Shown piece by piece: positions 47,959 through 57,614 of a stretch of DNA of 64,000 nucleotides. Position numbers and translations under genes: made by a program. A model generated the notes under the pieces. That model saw nothing but the letters and a program-made list of their open reading frames with translations, did no database searches and was not told the DNA's origin. Each line of letters opens with the position of its first letter. The stretch's first letter is position 1. Location: contig CAWEBN010000001.1 of assembly GCA_963807305.1 (NCBI GenBank), forward strand, positions 66,339-130,338. The letters run 5' to 3'. The stretch is from JAOPZW01 sp963807305 (GTDB lineage Bacteria; Actinomycetota; Thermoleophilia; Solirubrobacterales; Solirubrobacteraceae).

Positions 47959-50550
47959 CTAGCGGGTGGTGATCGTCAGCGTGTGCTCCGCGCCCGGGCT
48001 CGCGGCGACGGTCACCTCGAGCCCGCGATTGGTCTCGCGGGCGTCGTAGTGCTTGACGCGGTGGCCGTCCAGCACGACCGCCGCGGGCCTCGACCCCTGC
48101 GGCAGCGTGTGGCCGATCACGAGCGCGCGGACCGGCGTGCGCGTGGCATCGACCTTCGTCGTGTAGCCCGCGCTCGAGTGCGACGCGAAGACGCCCACCG
48201 AGCCGCGCCCGAGCCTGATGTTGGAGCCCGCCACGCTGGGCTGGCCCGAGGGCACCTGCGGCACGACCTGGAGCACGCCGTCGTTGAGGTAGGGGCGCAC
48301 ACCGAGCTGCTGGTGGACCACCGACCACGCGGTGCCGTAGTTGCCCCACGCCTGCATGACCATCGACCGGCAGGTCCAGCAGCGGTCGATGTTGGGCGGG
48401 ATGCCCTTGGTGGGATCGCCGTTGGGCGCCGACGGGAAGATCTCCGGCATGGCGCCGGGCTGCTCGTCGGGCGTGTTCCCGGTCGCGGGCTCCGAGAACA
48501 TCGTCTCCGCGTTGGCGTCGGTGTAGCGCTGCTGCTGGTCGGGTCCGAGGCGACCGAAGTTGCCCTCGGCGACGGCCTGGATCGAGGTCGTCAGCGAGAA
48601 GATCTCGAAGTCGCCCTTGCCGTCCTGCCCGCCGCCGCAACCGGTGTGGAAGAGGCCGCGGCTGCCGGGGCGGTCGCCGCTGAAGCACGAGTTCTCGCGA
48701 CCGGCCAGCGCGGTGGTCCCGTGCGCGTTGGAGGCGATGCCCGGCGTGGCCACGTCGCCCTGGTTGAGCTCGGCCTCCATCGGCACCTGGCCGATCCAGT
48801 GCTTCTGGTAGTTCTGCTCGTTGCCGGGGTTGTCCAGGGAGTCCGCGTACTGCTGGGCGGCGGTGTCCCACCACGTGCCCTCGAACTGGTGCGTGAGCTT
48901 GCGCGCGAGCTTCGTGGCCCACTTCTCGGTCGCGCCGTCGTGCTTGGAGCGCGCCATGTCGGCCAGGTCGTAGAGCGAGCGGATGTAGTAGACGCCGTTG
49001 TCGAGCTTCTCGGGCCCCATGCCCGGCCGCTCGACGTTCCCCGAGCCCTCGGGCCAGCCGTCGTGGTCGACGTCGAGGCGCTGGTCGACGGCCTGGAGGT
49101 TGCGCTTGGCGAAGTCGTACATCTCGTCGCGGAAGCGGTTGTCGCCCGTCCAGCGCCAGATGAGGGCGACGGCGCTCGGGAACTTGATGGTCTCGTCGCT
49201 GTTGAAGTCGTTGGTCTTGGTGCCGTCGGCCGCGGTCGTCTGCGAGTCGTGACCGAACCAGATCGAGCCGTCGGACACGGCTTCATGGACGACGATGCCC
49301 GAGCGGTTGTTGAGGACGTCGGAGATGTCGCGCAACGTGCGCAGGTGGTCCTTGGCGACCTCGAACTGGCCCAGCGCCATGGCGGCGAAGTTCGTGTACT
49401 CGCCGTCGGTGGCGAAGATCCACGGGTAGTCGGGGTAGCCGGCGCCGAACCAGCGGGCGTGGGCGACCGTCCCCGACGGGGGCGGGAACTGCTTGCCCTG
49501 GTTGGTCCAGCGGATCTGCAGGTCCGATGCGGTCTGCGTGACGTCGGCCAGGTTCTGCTTGCCCCAGTCGATGGCGTCCTGCAGCAGCTTGTCGCCGGGC
49601 AGCGAGACCTGCGACCACTTCGAGAGCTTGTCGCGCGACGCGACCTTGGCCGCGAGCGCGCCCGCGGGATCCTGGAGCGCCCCGGCCAGCTCGCCCTGCG
49701 CGGCGGCGAGGCCCTTGTCTGAGCCGGCGACGGCGACCCACAGGGTCTTCGAGCCACCCGCCGGGACGGTCACCTGGTAGCGCAGCTCGCCGCCGGTGCC
49801 CTTGCCGAACGGGCCATCGTCGCACTGGCTGGGCATCGACTTCCCGTCGTCGGCGGCGCACTTGGTCCCCGGCTGCGGTCCGCGGTAGTTGCCGCCGCCG
49901 GCCGCCGCTTCGCCGGACGCCGGGTCCTGGTTGGCGGCGACGAGCGCCGCGTAGTGGTGCTCGGGGGCGCCGGGCAGCGCGCCGTCGTCGGTGAACTGCA
50001 GTGCCGTGCCCGTGTACGAGCCCTGATCGGCGAGGTTGTCGGCGGCGTTGGGGGTCACGCCGCTGAAGCCCCACGGGTACGCGCTCATGAGCTCGGAGTG
50101 CGCGTCGACCTTGACCGTGACGGTCTTGTCGGCCGATGCCGGGTTGGTCAGCTGCAGCCCGAAGAGGGCGCCCCTGTTGGCGTCGGGCGCGAGGTCCGTG
50201 CGCTGCACCTTCAGGCCGCCGGTGTCGGGCAGGTCGTAGCGGGTGTAGCCCCAGCCGCTCGAGAACTTCGTGGCGGCCCCGACCCACTGGTCGTCGATGC
50301 CGAACCAGACGCCGTCGACGAGCTTCAGCGGGGGCGCCCAGACGCCGCCCATCTCGCCGGTGCTGTGCCAGCCGTTGGCGTAGAACCCGCCGTCCTGGAA
50401 GCCCTCGACGTAGGAGCGCTGGCCGGCCGCGACCTCGCGGCGATCCTTCAGACGAGTATTGGTCGACAGCTCGGGCGTCGCCGCCTGGGCAGCGCCGGCA
50501 CAGACAAGAGCGACAGCGAACCCAGCTGCCAGAGCACGCGCGATACGCAC
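47959..50550 (-). CDS. Secreted six-hairpin glycosidase-like protein
   Basis: 863 residues from GTG at 50550, chosen because GGAGG lies 7 nt upstream and the N-terminus is then a clean signal peptide (RIARALAAGFAVALVCAGAA, cut after AQA). An N-terminal beta-sandwich domain precedes an (alpha/alpha)6 barrel: ARWFGAGYPDYPWIFATDGE, EAVSDGSIWFGHD, DVDHDGWPEGSGNVERPGMG, LDNGVYYIRSLYDLADMA. This layout is that of glycogen-debranching/GH15/GH63-type glycosidases. A C-terminal beta domain ends the protein. It should act outside the cell on a polysaccharide or oligosaccharide; the bond is unknown. Confidence 0.75.
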   Translation of the reverse strand: MRIARALAAGFAVALVCAGAAQAATPELSTNTRLKDRREVAAGQRSYVEGFQDGGFYANGWHSTGEMGGVWAPPLKLVDGVWFGIDDQWVGAATKFSSGWGYTRYDLPDTGGLKVQRTDLAPDANRGALFGLQLTNPASADKTVTVKVDAHSELMSAYPWGFSGVTPNAADNLADQGSYTGTALQFTDDGALPGAPEHHYAALVAANQDPASGEAAAGGGNYRGPQPGTKCAADDGKSMPSQCDDGPFGKGTGGELRYQVTVPAGGSKTLWVAVAGSDKGLAAAQGELAGALQDPAGALAAKVASRDKLSKWSQVSLPGDKLLQDAIDWGKQNLADVTQTASDLQIRWTNQGKQFPPPSGTVAHARWFGAGYPDYPWIFATDGEYTNFAAMALGQFEVAKDHLRTLRDISDVLNNRSGIVVHEAVSDGSIWFGHDSQTTAADGTKTNDFNSDETIKFPSAVALIWRWTGDNRFRDEMYDFAKRNLQAVDQRLDVDHDGWPEGSGNVERPGMGPEKLDNGVYYIRSLYDLADMARSKHDGATEKWATKLARKLTHQFEGTWWDTAAQQYADSLDNPGNEQNYQKHWIGQVPMEAELNQGDVATPGIASNAHGTTALAGRENSCFSGDRPGSRGLFHTGCGGGQDGKGDFEIFSLTTSIQAVAEGNFGRLGPDQQQRYTDANAETMFSEPATGNTPDEQPGAMPEIFPSAPNGDPTKGIPPNIDRCWTCRSMVMQAWGNYGTAWSVVHQQLGVRPYLNDGVLQVVPQVPSGQPSVAGSNIRLGRGSVGVFASHSSAGYTTKVDATRTPVRALVIGHTLPQGSRPAAVVLDGHRVKHYDARETNRGLEVTVAASPGAEHTLTITTR

Positions 50551-50634
50551 CGGTACACCTCCGTAGTGGGACAGTTCCCGCGAAGCCATCCATACCCCGA
50601 GGGCCCCGGCCCAACCCACTACGATGCTCAGCAG

Positions 50635-50708
50635 GCGCCCTTAGCTCAGCTGGATAGAGCGCGTCCCTCCGGAGGACGAGGTCGCAGGTTCGAATCCTGC
50701 AGGGCGCG
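50635..50708 (+). tRNA. tRNA-Arg (anticodon CCG)
   Basis: Complete cloverleaf: acceptor GCGCCCT pairs with AGGGCGC, D-arm GCTC...GAGC, anticodon stem CGTCC/GGACG with loop CTCCGGA (anticodon CCG, reading CGG), T-arm GCAGG-TTCGAAT-CCTGC, discriminator G. CCA is not encoded. Confidence 0.97.
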
Positions 50709-50764
50709 CTTCCCCGTTTCGCCTCGTCCGGCACTCGGCGCGCCGGGGCGTCCTTGGGGAGAGG

Positions 50765-50788
50765 GCGGGCCGGCCGAAGCCGGCCCGC
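50765..50788 (-). terminator. Strong hairpin after the collagen-like gene
   Basis: GCGGGCCGGC-CGAA-GCCGGCCCGC, perfect 10-bp stem with tetraloop, 17 bp beyond the end of the - strand collagen-like reading frame. Confidence 0.6.
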
Positions 50789-50804
50789 GGATCCCGTTCA
50801 GCTC

Positions 50805-51989
50805 TTACCGGAGGGTGACGCTCAGGCTCCGGATGCTGCGGACCGTGTGGACCTTGCCGCTCTTGGTCTTGTACTTCGCGACGATGGACACGTTGTAGTT
50901 GCCGACGACCTTGCCACGGAGATCGACCTTGATCGACTGACCGTGGACGGGAAGGGACTTGCCGCGGAGCGAGGCACGGACGCTCACGAGCTTCATGCCC
51001 TTGGTCGACCGGACATGCAGGGTGCGCTTCGTGGCACCCATCGTGACCTTGGCACCGTTGACACTGGCGGCGGCGGCGGTGGCTGCCGTTCGTGCCGTCC
51101 TTGCCGTTCGCGCCGTTCGCGCCGTTCTTGCCGCTCGTGCCGTTCGTGCCGTTCGTGCCGTCCGTGCCGTTCTTGCCGTTCGACCGCCATGCCAGTCCAT
51201 GCCGTCATCGCCGGCAGGGCCCTGCGGGCCGACGGGCAGCGATCAACCTCGGGCGCGACGCTCGAAGCACGAACTCGAGGTCACGTCGTCGAACGGTGAT
51301 CGACGTTGCACCGGAGGTCGTCGCGACTGCATGCCGATTGGCCGCATCGACGTTCAGGCGCGACATCGAGGACGGTCGGTGATCGTCGGGTCGCGCAGCA
51401 TCGTCGAAGCGTTGACAGTTCGGCCCAGGACGTGCTGAGACCGTCTGGTCGGCGTCGATCGTCGACGCGAACGACGACGTTGTCGTAGCCGGGGACGAAC
51501 GTGGTCTGATCGGCACCCTGTGCGCGTCGTGACACGCCCAGCGGGCGATCCACTGGTCGTTGAAGGTGACATCCGGAAGACCACGTCGTACGCGGCATAG
51601 CCGTCGTCGAGGCGGACGTAACGGTCATGTCGCGAGTCGACGGACGACCGCGGGCGTGACGGCGTCGCGGCACGACGGGTTGTCGATCCTGCGTCGCGGC
51701 TTGAACGTGAACGCGTAGTCGTAGCACGCTGCGGACGGCGCTTGAGGCCGGATCGCACCGTGGTGCAGTACAGGCTGTCCGCGAAGCTGCCGGACGTGAC
51801 GGCGTTCGAGATGCCGAAGCTTGTTGACGCCGTCGGACGTTCTTGACGACGGTCGTACGGATCGGTGGCCTTCCAGTCGACCTGATCGTTCACGCTTCCG
51901 GACTGGAACGTGTCGAAGGTGTCGGCCTGAGCGGTGGCAGCAACGGCAAGGGACAGCGCGAGCGCGGCCCCGATGATGATCTTTTGCAT
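50805..51989 (-). pseudogene. Secreted collagen-like (Gly-X-Y) protein broken by several frameshifts
   Basis: The gene starts with a signal peptide (QKIIIGAALALSLAVAATAQ) and runs through DTFDTFQSGSVNDQVDWKAT. The homologous text then jumps between frames at least four times: VRLDDGYAAYDVVF, DVTFNDQWIARWACHDA, ADQTTFVPGYDNVVVRVDD, then DADQTV and later GPQGPAGDDGMDWHG. Around 51080-51180 the Gly-X-Y repeats NGKNGTDGTNGTNGTSG and KNGANGANGKDGTNG are open in one frame. A C-terminal domain (VNGAKVTMGATKRTLHV to SIRSLSVTLR) is open in another. Neighbouring genes are intact, so either this gene is decaying or this stretch was badly read. No product can be made as it stands. Confidence 0.65.
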
Positions 51990-52120
51990 ATTCAGTTTTC
52001 CTTGGGAACGGTTTATGTGTCTTCCCGTCTCCCATCGACACCGTTCGCCCGGAAGCGCATCCCTCAGATGGATGACCCCCCTGGACCTCCGGGCGTGCGC
52101 CGCGCGTAGAGGTCTACGAG

Positions 52121-52534
52121 ATGCCCGTCGCGTTGCTCGCCGCGGTCGCGCTCGCCACGGTCTCCCCGGTGGCTGGGGGCCGGCACGACCGCTTCGCCGT
52201 GGTCCTCACGAGCGCCCGCGCCACCGGCGTCTTCGGCCAGACGCGCCGCTCGTACGTCGCCGAGGCCCACGCGGTGCGCCCGGCCTCGGGGTGCGTGAAC
52301 AACCGCGACCGCGTCTTGGCGGCGCATCGCGCGAGCGCGAGGGCGCGCGTCCGCGCCCTGCTCGATCCCGCGCGCGGCGAGGGCGGCCCGCAGGGCTGGT
52401 GCCGCGGGCGCTTTCAGGGCACCGTCACCTACACGGAGGCCTTCGCCTGCCCGGCGGCCCGCCGCTGCCATCCGCCGCGCGGCTTCCCGGCGCGCACGGT
52501 GGTCGTGGCGCGCTTCTCGTTCCGCGTGCGCTGA
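52121..52534 (+). CDS. Small secreted protein (137 aa)
   Basis: ATG start; residues 1-19 form a short signal peptide (PVALLAAVALATVSPVAGG). The mature part holds four cysteines (RPASGCVN, QGWCRGRF, AFACPAARRC), probably in disulfides, and a strand FQGTVTYTEAF. It ends VVVARFSFRVR. No family recognised. It lies between the broken collagen-like gene and a transporter. Confidence 0.5.
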   Translation: MPVALLAAVALATVSPVAGGRHDRFAVVLTSARATGVFGQTRRSYVAEAHAVRPASGCVNNRDRVLAAHRASARARVRALLDPARGEGGPQGWCRGRFQGTVTYTEAFACPAARRCHPPRGFPARTVVVARFSFRVR

Positions 52535-52575
52535 CGAACAGCCCACCTCACGCGCCCGGCGGGGTCGCGCGTCGC

Positions 52576-53979
52576 ATGGGCATGGTCTCTTCGCCCACGC
52601 ATAGGCGCCGCCTGCTGGCCGTCCTGCTCATGGCGCCCTTCATGGCGCAGGCCGATGCCACGATCGCCAACGTCGCCGCGCCGTCGATCCACGCCGACCT
52701 GCACACCTCCGGGGCCGCGCTCGAGCTCGTCATCGGCGGCTACCTGATCGCCTTCGCGGTCCTGCTCATCACCGGCGCGCGGCTGGGGCAGACGCACGGC
52801 TACCGGCGCGTGTTCCTGCTCGGCGCGGGCGTCTTCACCGCCGCCTCGCTGCTGTGCGGCCTGGCGCCCAGCCCGGTCGTGCTGATCGTCGCGCGCGTGC
52901 TGCAGGGCGCCGGCGCGGCGCTGATGTTCCCCCAGACGCTGACCGGCATCCAGCTGAGCTTCGAGGGCGCCGAGCGCGCTCGGGCGATCGGCCTGTACGC
53001 GATCGCGCTGTCGAGCGGCGCCGTGGCCGGGCAGATCCTGGGCGGTCTGCTGGTCTCGGGCGATGTGCTCGGCACGCAGTGGCGCGCGATCTTCTTCGTC
53101 AACGTGCCCGTGGGAGCGGCGGTCATCGCGGCCGGCGCCCGCCACCTCCCGCGCGAGAGGACGAGCGCCCGCGCGGCGCGACGGGTCGACGTCGCCGGCG
53201 TGGCCACGCTCTCGGGCGCCGTCCTGCTGGTGGTCCTGCCGCTCGTCCTCGGCCGCGCCGAGGGCTGGCCGGCGTGGACCTGGCTCAGCCTGGCCGCGAG
53301 CGTGCCCGCCTTCGCCGGCTTCGTCGCCGCCGAGCGACGTGTGCGGATACGCGGCGGGACGCCTCTCGTGAGCCTCGACGCGATGGCCCCGCGTGCCGTC
53401 TCGTCGGCCATGCTCGCCGTTGCGGCGGCCACCAGCACGTATTACGGGCTGCTCCTGACGCTCGCGCTCTATCTCCAGCAGGGGCTCGGTCGCACCGCTC
53501 TCGTGTCCGGGCTCACGCTCGTCTCGTGGGTGGTGGCGTTCGGCGCCGCCGGTCAGATCGTGCGGCGGCTGCCGGCGCGCTTCGGGCCGCTCGCCGCGCC
53601 CACCGGCTGCCTGGTCCTTGCCGGCGCCTACACGGCGCTGAGCGCGAGCCTCTTCGCCGGCCGGCACGCCGAGGCACTGCTCGTCGTGCTGCTCGGAGCG
53701 GGCGGACTGGGATTGGGCACGCAGTTCAGCGCGCTGATCGTCCACCTGACCAACGCGGTCTCGGACGGCTACGCCCACGACATCAGCGGCGTCACCACCA
53801 CCACGACGACGATCGCGGGGGCCATCGCGATCGCCGCCTTCGGCACCGCCTACCTGAGCCTCGCCTCGTCCGGCTCGCCCACGCACGCATTCGCGGTCGT
53901 CACCGCCGGCTTCGCGGCGATCGCCGCGGTTGCGGCCCTGCTGGCCCACGGGGCCACCCGCCGCCCGGCGGTCAGGTGA
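52576..53979 (+). CDS. MFS transporter, DHA2 (EmrB/QacA) type
   Basis: 467 residues from ATG at 52576, about 14 membrane helices. Early motif APFMAQADATIANVAAPSIH, then GGYLIAFAVLLITGARLGQTHGYRR-type motif A (GARLGQTHGYRRVF) and motif C region AIALSSGAVAGQILGGLLV identify the family. It exports drugs or metabolites using the proton gradient. Its end overlaps the convergent glycosyltransferase gene by 8 bp. Confidence 0.88.
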   Translation: MGMVSSPTHRRRLLAVLLMAPFMAQADATIANVAAPSIHADLHTSGAALELVIGGYLIAFAVLLITGARLGQTHGYRRVFLLGAGVFTAASLLCGLAPSPVVLIVARVLQGAGAALMFPQTLTGIQLSFEGAERARAIGLYAIALSSGAVAGQILGGLLVSGDVLGTQWRAIFFVNVPVGAAVIAAGARHLPRERTSARAARRVDVAGVATLSGAVLLVVLPLVLGRAEGWPAWTWLSLAASVPAFAGFVAAERRVRIRGGTPLVSLDAMAPRAVSSAMLAVAAATSTYYGLLLTLALYLQQGLGRTALVSGLTLVSWVVAFGAAGQIVRRLPARFGPLAAPTGCLVLAGAYTALSASLFAGRHAEALLVVLLGAGGLGLGTQFSALIVHLTNAVSDGYAHDISGVTTTTTTIAGAIAIAAFGTAYLSLASSGSPTHAFAVVTAGFAAIAAVAALLAHGATRRPAVR

Positions 53980-55671
53980 CGAGCAGGCCGTCGCCACGGC
54001 CGCGCGCCCTGCGGCGCAGCGCGAAGGTCACGCGAATGCCCTCGAGCGAGACCGCCAGAGTCATCTTCGACTCGCCCGCGATGCGCTCGCTGAAGACGAA
54101 GGGGACCTCCTCGATCCGCTTTCCCATCAGGTAGGCGAGCTGGGTCGTCTCGACCTGGAAGGCGTAGCCCGTGGAGAGCATGGAGTCGAAGTCGAGCTCG
54201 GCGAGCATGCTCGCGCGCCACAGCTTGAAGCCGCCGCTCAGGTCGTCGAAGGGCAGGCCGAGCACGAGCTTCGAGCCGGTGCAGCCCACGCGGCTCAGGA
54301 CGCGGCGCGCCGTCGACCAGCCGGCTGTTCCGCCGCCGGGCATGTAGCGATTGCCGAGCACGAGATCGGCCTCGCGCGCGTCGAGCACCGCCAGCATCTC
54401 GGCGAGCTTCTCGGGTGGGTGGGAGAGGTCTGAGTCCATCTGGCCGATGACGCGGTAGCCACGCTCCAGGCACCATCCGAAGCCGGCGCGGTAGGCCATG
54501 CCGAGGCCGTCCTTGCCGGCGCGGTGCAGGACGTGCATCCACGGGCGCTCCGCGGCCAGGGCGTCCGCCAGCTCGCCGGTCCCGTCGGGCGAGGCGTCGT
54601 CGACCACCAGGAGCTCGAGGCCGGTCGCGGCGAAGCGCTCGACGAAGCGGGGGAGGGCGTCGGCCTCGCAGTAGGTCGGGACGACGACGATCGTGCCGCT
54701 GCGGTCCGCGGCGGGCAGGGCGGCCGGGGTGGGGGCGGGGGCGGCGACCGGCGCGGTGGACGCGCGCTGCGCGAACCGAACGCGAGCGCCGCCAGCTCGG
54801 CGACCCCGATGGCGACGAGCTCGCCCGCGAACGAGACCAGGCGCAGCGCGAGGGCCAGCGCAGTCGCGGGGCCGGCGCCGACGGCGGCGCCGAGCGAGAG
54901 GATGAGCGAGCCCTCCCGCAGCCCGAGGCCGCCCGGTGCGAGCGGGACGAGGACGCCGAGCAGCCACGACAGGGCGAAGGCGCCCAAGAGCAGGAAGGCG
55001 TCCAGGCCGGCGGTGGCGCCGAGCGCCCGGGCCAGCGCCCAGGCGCCCAGGCCGGTGGCGACCCACCCCGCGCCGTCGAGGGCGACCATGAGCGCCAGCG
55101 TGCGCCCGCGCAGGGGACCGGCCGTCTCGATCCCGCGGGCCCGGAGGCGGTCGTGGACCCAGCCGCCGACGAAGGCCGGGCGCGCCGCGACGGCAGCGAT
55201 CAGCGCGGCGACGAAGAGGACGATGGCCACTACGGGCGGGTGAGCGCCCGCGCCGAGGAAACCGGCCATCGCGGCCGCGGCGCCGGCGACGACCACGGCG
55301 AGCTGCTCGTAGCCGGTGACGGTCATGACCTGCGCGGTCGAGGCGCCGACGCGTTCGCGTGCGGTCACGCGGTAGGCGAAGCCGACGACGCCGCTCGGCT
55401 CGTAGCGCAGCAGGAACGAGCGCGCCCACAGGCGGGCGAGCGCGCCGGGCGACCCGCCGGCGCCGATGCGCCGCAGCCCGAGCGCGAAGGTCAGCCCCTG
55501 AAGCAGCGGGGCGACGGCGAAGAGCCCGATGGCGAGCGCGAGCAGCCCGTGGTCGATCGACCAGTCGAACGACGCGATCGCCTCGCGCTGCGACCATGCG
55601 GCCCAGGCGAGGCCCAGGACGGCGCTGGCGGCCAGGAGCGGGCGCAGACGGCGTGAGATCCAGGTTCGCAT
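53972..55671 (-). pseudogene. Flippase-like membrane domain fused to a family 2 glycosyltransferase, one frameshift in the linker
   Basis: The first 300 residues are a lysylphosphatidylglycerol-synthase/UPF0104-type membrane domain (LALAIGLFAVAPLLQGLTFA, VPLAPGGLGLREGSLILSLG). After GVAELAALAFGSRSAR the frame ends in low-complexity proline. The glycosyltransferase (TIVVVPTYCEADALPRFVER, LLVVDDASPDGTGELADA, GQMDSDLSHPPEKLAEML) runs in another frame and has no ATG, GTG or TTG before its first strand. Hence it is most simply one fused gene with a base lost in the G-rich linker (54721-54790). The GT domain resembles dolichol-phosphate mannosyltransferases. Without repair the GT half has no evident start. 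Confidence 0.7.
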
Positions 55672-55779
55672 GCATCAGGTACACCTCTGCTGACCGTCGG
55701 TTAGCAGGCGTGGCGTATGGGCGCTCTCTGCTCTCCGCCGTCGCTCGCCACGCTCCGCGGCCAGGCGCCGGCGGCGGAC

Positions 55780-56205
55780 CTAGGCCGGAGCCACCTCGGA
55801 CGTGCAGAAGGCGCAGCGCGAAGCGGCGATCGGGATCGCGCTGAGGCAGCGCGGGCAGTCGTGCGTCGTCGACTCCACGTCGGGCCCTGTGCGCCGGCGC
55901 TCCATGAGGTAGTTGACCGGCTTGATGACGAAGAAGAAGAGCGCTGCCGCAACGAGGACGAAGGTCAGCACGGCGTTGAGGAAGTCGCCGTACGCGAAGC
56001 GGCTGTCGTTGATGGTGAAGGCGAGGTTGGAGAAGTCGGGCTTGCCGAAGATCGCCGCGATGACCGGCGTGAGGATGTCCTTCACGAGCGCGTTGACCAC
56101 GGCTGTGAAGGCGGCCCCGATGACCACTGCGACGGCGAGGTCGACGACGTTGCCGCGCAGGATGAACTCACGGAACTCCTTGACGATCCCAGGCGTCCGA
56201 GGCAT
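55780..56205 (-). CDS. mscL: Large-conductance mechanosensitive channel MscL with C-terminal zinc ribbon
   Basis: 141 residues. FREFILRGNVVDLAVAVVIG (first helix, with the gate region), FTAVVNALVKDILTPVIAAI, and the second helix FLNAVLTFVLVAAALFFFVI are typical MscL. After the second helix a tail carries Cys117, Cys120, Cys131 and Cys134 (CPRC...CAFC), a rubredoxin-like zinc ribbon not found in Escherichia coli MscL. The channel releases solutes on hypo-osmotic shock. TAGCTT sits 7 nt before the ATG (leaderless pattern). Confidence 0.93.
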   Translation of the reverse strand: MPRTPGIVKEFREFILRGNVVDLAVAVVIGAAFTAVVNALVKDILTPVIAAIFGKPDFSNLAFTINDSRFAYGDFLNAVLTFVLVAAALFFFVIKPVNYLMERRRTGPDVESTTHDCPRCLSAIPIAASRCAFCTSEVAPA

Positions 56206-56277
56206 AGGCGCGAAGCTATCGAGCGCTCCGGTCGGCGCGGGGAACCCGGGCGCCGGCGGTACCCTCGACCCCGGCGC

Positions 56278-57219
56278 ATGGACCTCTCGCTCTTCTTCGC
56301 CGGTACCGCCGGCTCGGTGCCGACCACTCGCCGCGGCCTGCCCGCGACGCTCCTGCGCCGCGGCGGCGACCGCCTGCTCTTCGACTGCGGCGAGGGAACC
56401 CAGCGCCAGCTGCTGCGCTCGGTCGGGCTGCCGGACATGCAGGCCGTCTTCCTCACCCACCACCACGCCGACCACTGGCTGGGGCTGCCGGGGATGCTCA
56501 AGTCCTTCGAGCTGCGCGACCGCCACGCGCCGCTGACGGTCTACGGCCCGCCGGGGACGGTCGCCCTCATGCGCACGATGCGGATCGTCTACGGCCGCCT
56601 GCGCTACCCGTTCGACGTCGTCGACCTCGAGGCCGGCGACGGCGTCGAGTTCGACGGCTACGAGGTGACGGCCTTCAACGTCCGCCACCGCGGCCGCGCG
56701 TTCGGCTACGCGATCGTCGAGGAGCCCCGGCCCGGGCGCTTCGACGCCGAGCTGGCGGCGCACCTGGGCGTCGAGTTCGGCCCGGACTTCGGGCGCCTGC
56801 AGCGCGGCGAGGTCGTCAACGGCGTGCGCCCCGAGCAGGTCGTGGGCCCCGGCCGTCCCGGGCGCAAGCTCGTGCTCTCGGGCGACACGGGTCCGTGCGA
56901 GATGCTGCAGGTCGCCGCCCACGAGGCCGACGTCCTCGTCCACGAGGCGACCTTCACGGACGAGGAGCGCGAGCGCGCGCTGCAGACCGGGCACTCGACG
57001 GCGCGCCAGGCGGCCGAGCTGGCGCGCGAGGCCGACGTGCGCCTGCTCGTCCTCACCCACCTCTCCACGCGCTACGCCGGCGGCGAGATCCGCGACGAGG
57101 CGCGGGCGACCTTCGAGCGCACCGAGGTACCGCGCGACTTCGACAGCGTCGAGGTGCCCTTCCCCGAGAAGGGCGAGCCCGAGCTGCATCGTTTCGACGC
57201 CGAGCGGGCGAGCGCGTGA
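56278..57219 (+). CDS. rnz: Ribonuclease Z
   Basis: 313 residues, ATG at 56278. The metallo-beta-lactamase signature HHHADH appears in AVFLTHHHADHWLGLPGML; further metal ligands lie in LSGDTGPC and THLSTRY. The long central arm (AFGYAIVEEPRPGRFDAELA) and LVHEATFTDEER fit tRNase Z. It matures the 3' ends of tRNAs, which fits the tRNA in this window lacking an encoded CCA. It is followed by a PASTA gene overlapping by 4 bp. Confidence 0.93.
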   Translation: MDLSLFFAGTAGSVPTTRRGLPATLLRRGGDRLLFDCGEGTQRQLLRSVGLPDMQAVFLTHHHADHWLGLPGMLKSFELRDRHAPLTVYGPPGTVALMRTMRIVYGRLRYPFDVVDLEAGDGVEFDGYEVTAFNVRHRGRAFGYAIVEEPRPGRFDAELAAHLGVEFGPDFGRLQRGEVVNGVRPEQVVGPGRPGRKLVLSGDTGPCEMLQVAAHEADVLVHEATFTDEERERALQTGHSTARQAAELAREADVRLLVLTHLSTRYAGGEIRDEARATFERTEVPRDFDSVEVPFPEKGEPELHRFDAERASA

Positions 57220-57614
57220 GCGGCCCCGCCGACGAGGGGGGCACCCGCGTGCAGCGACGCCTGGGTCCGGCGCGGCGGTTCGGCCCGCTCGGGATGGCGC
57301 TGGCCGGCGCCGGCGGCTTCCTGGCCGGCGTGCTGCTCATCGCCATCCTGGGCGGCGCCCAGCCCGTCTACAAGGAGCGCACGCTCACGGTCTCCAAGCC
57401 GCCACAGGGCAGGGCCGTTCCCGCGCTCGTGGGCCAGCGCCTCGACGTGGCGCTCAACCGCCTGGAGAGCGCGGGCCTGAAGGGCGACGTGCAGGGCGGC
57501 GGGCTCTTCGGGGTGCTCAACGAGAGCGACTGGAAGGTCGTCGACCAGGATCCCTCGCCGGGTGCTCGCCTGTCGCAGGGCGACACCGTCCGCCTCGACA
57601 TCGACCGGGCATGA
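57216..57614 (+). CDS. Membrane-anchored PASTA-domain protein
   Basis: 132 residues, GTG start overlapping rnz. A basic N-terminus, one membrane helix at about residues 25-47 (FGPLGMALAGAGGFLAGVLL), then a single PASTA domain: VPALVGQRLDVALNRLESAG, then VVDQDPSPGARLSQGDTVRL. PASTA domains bind peptidoglycan fragments, usually outside Ser/Thr kinases or PBPs; here there is no kinase. It is coupled to the following HAD gene by ATGA overlap. Confidence 0.8.
   Translation: MSGPADEGGTRVQRRLGPARRFGPLGMALAGAGGFLAGVLLIAILGGAQPVYKERTLTVSKPPQGRAVPALVGQRLDVALNRLESAGLKGDVQGGGLFGVLNESDWKVVDQDPSPGARLSQGDTVRLDIDRA

Noticed and set aside
51060..51200. GCCGTTCGT-type short repeat considered as a CRISPR or satellite
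   Set aside because: The 9-bp periodicity fits degenerate Gly-X-Y codons of the collagen-like gene; no spacers of uniform length exist.
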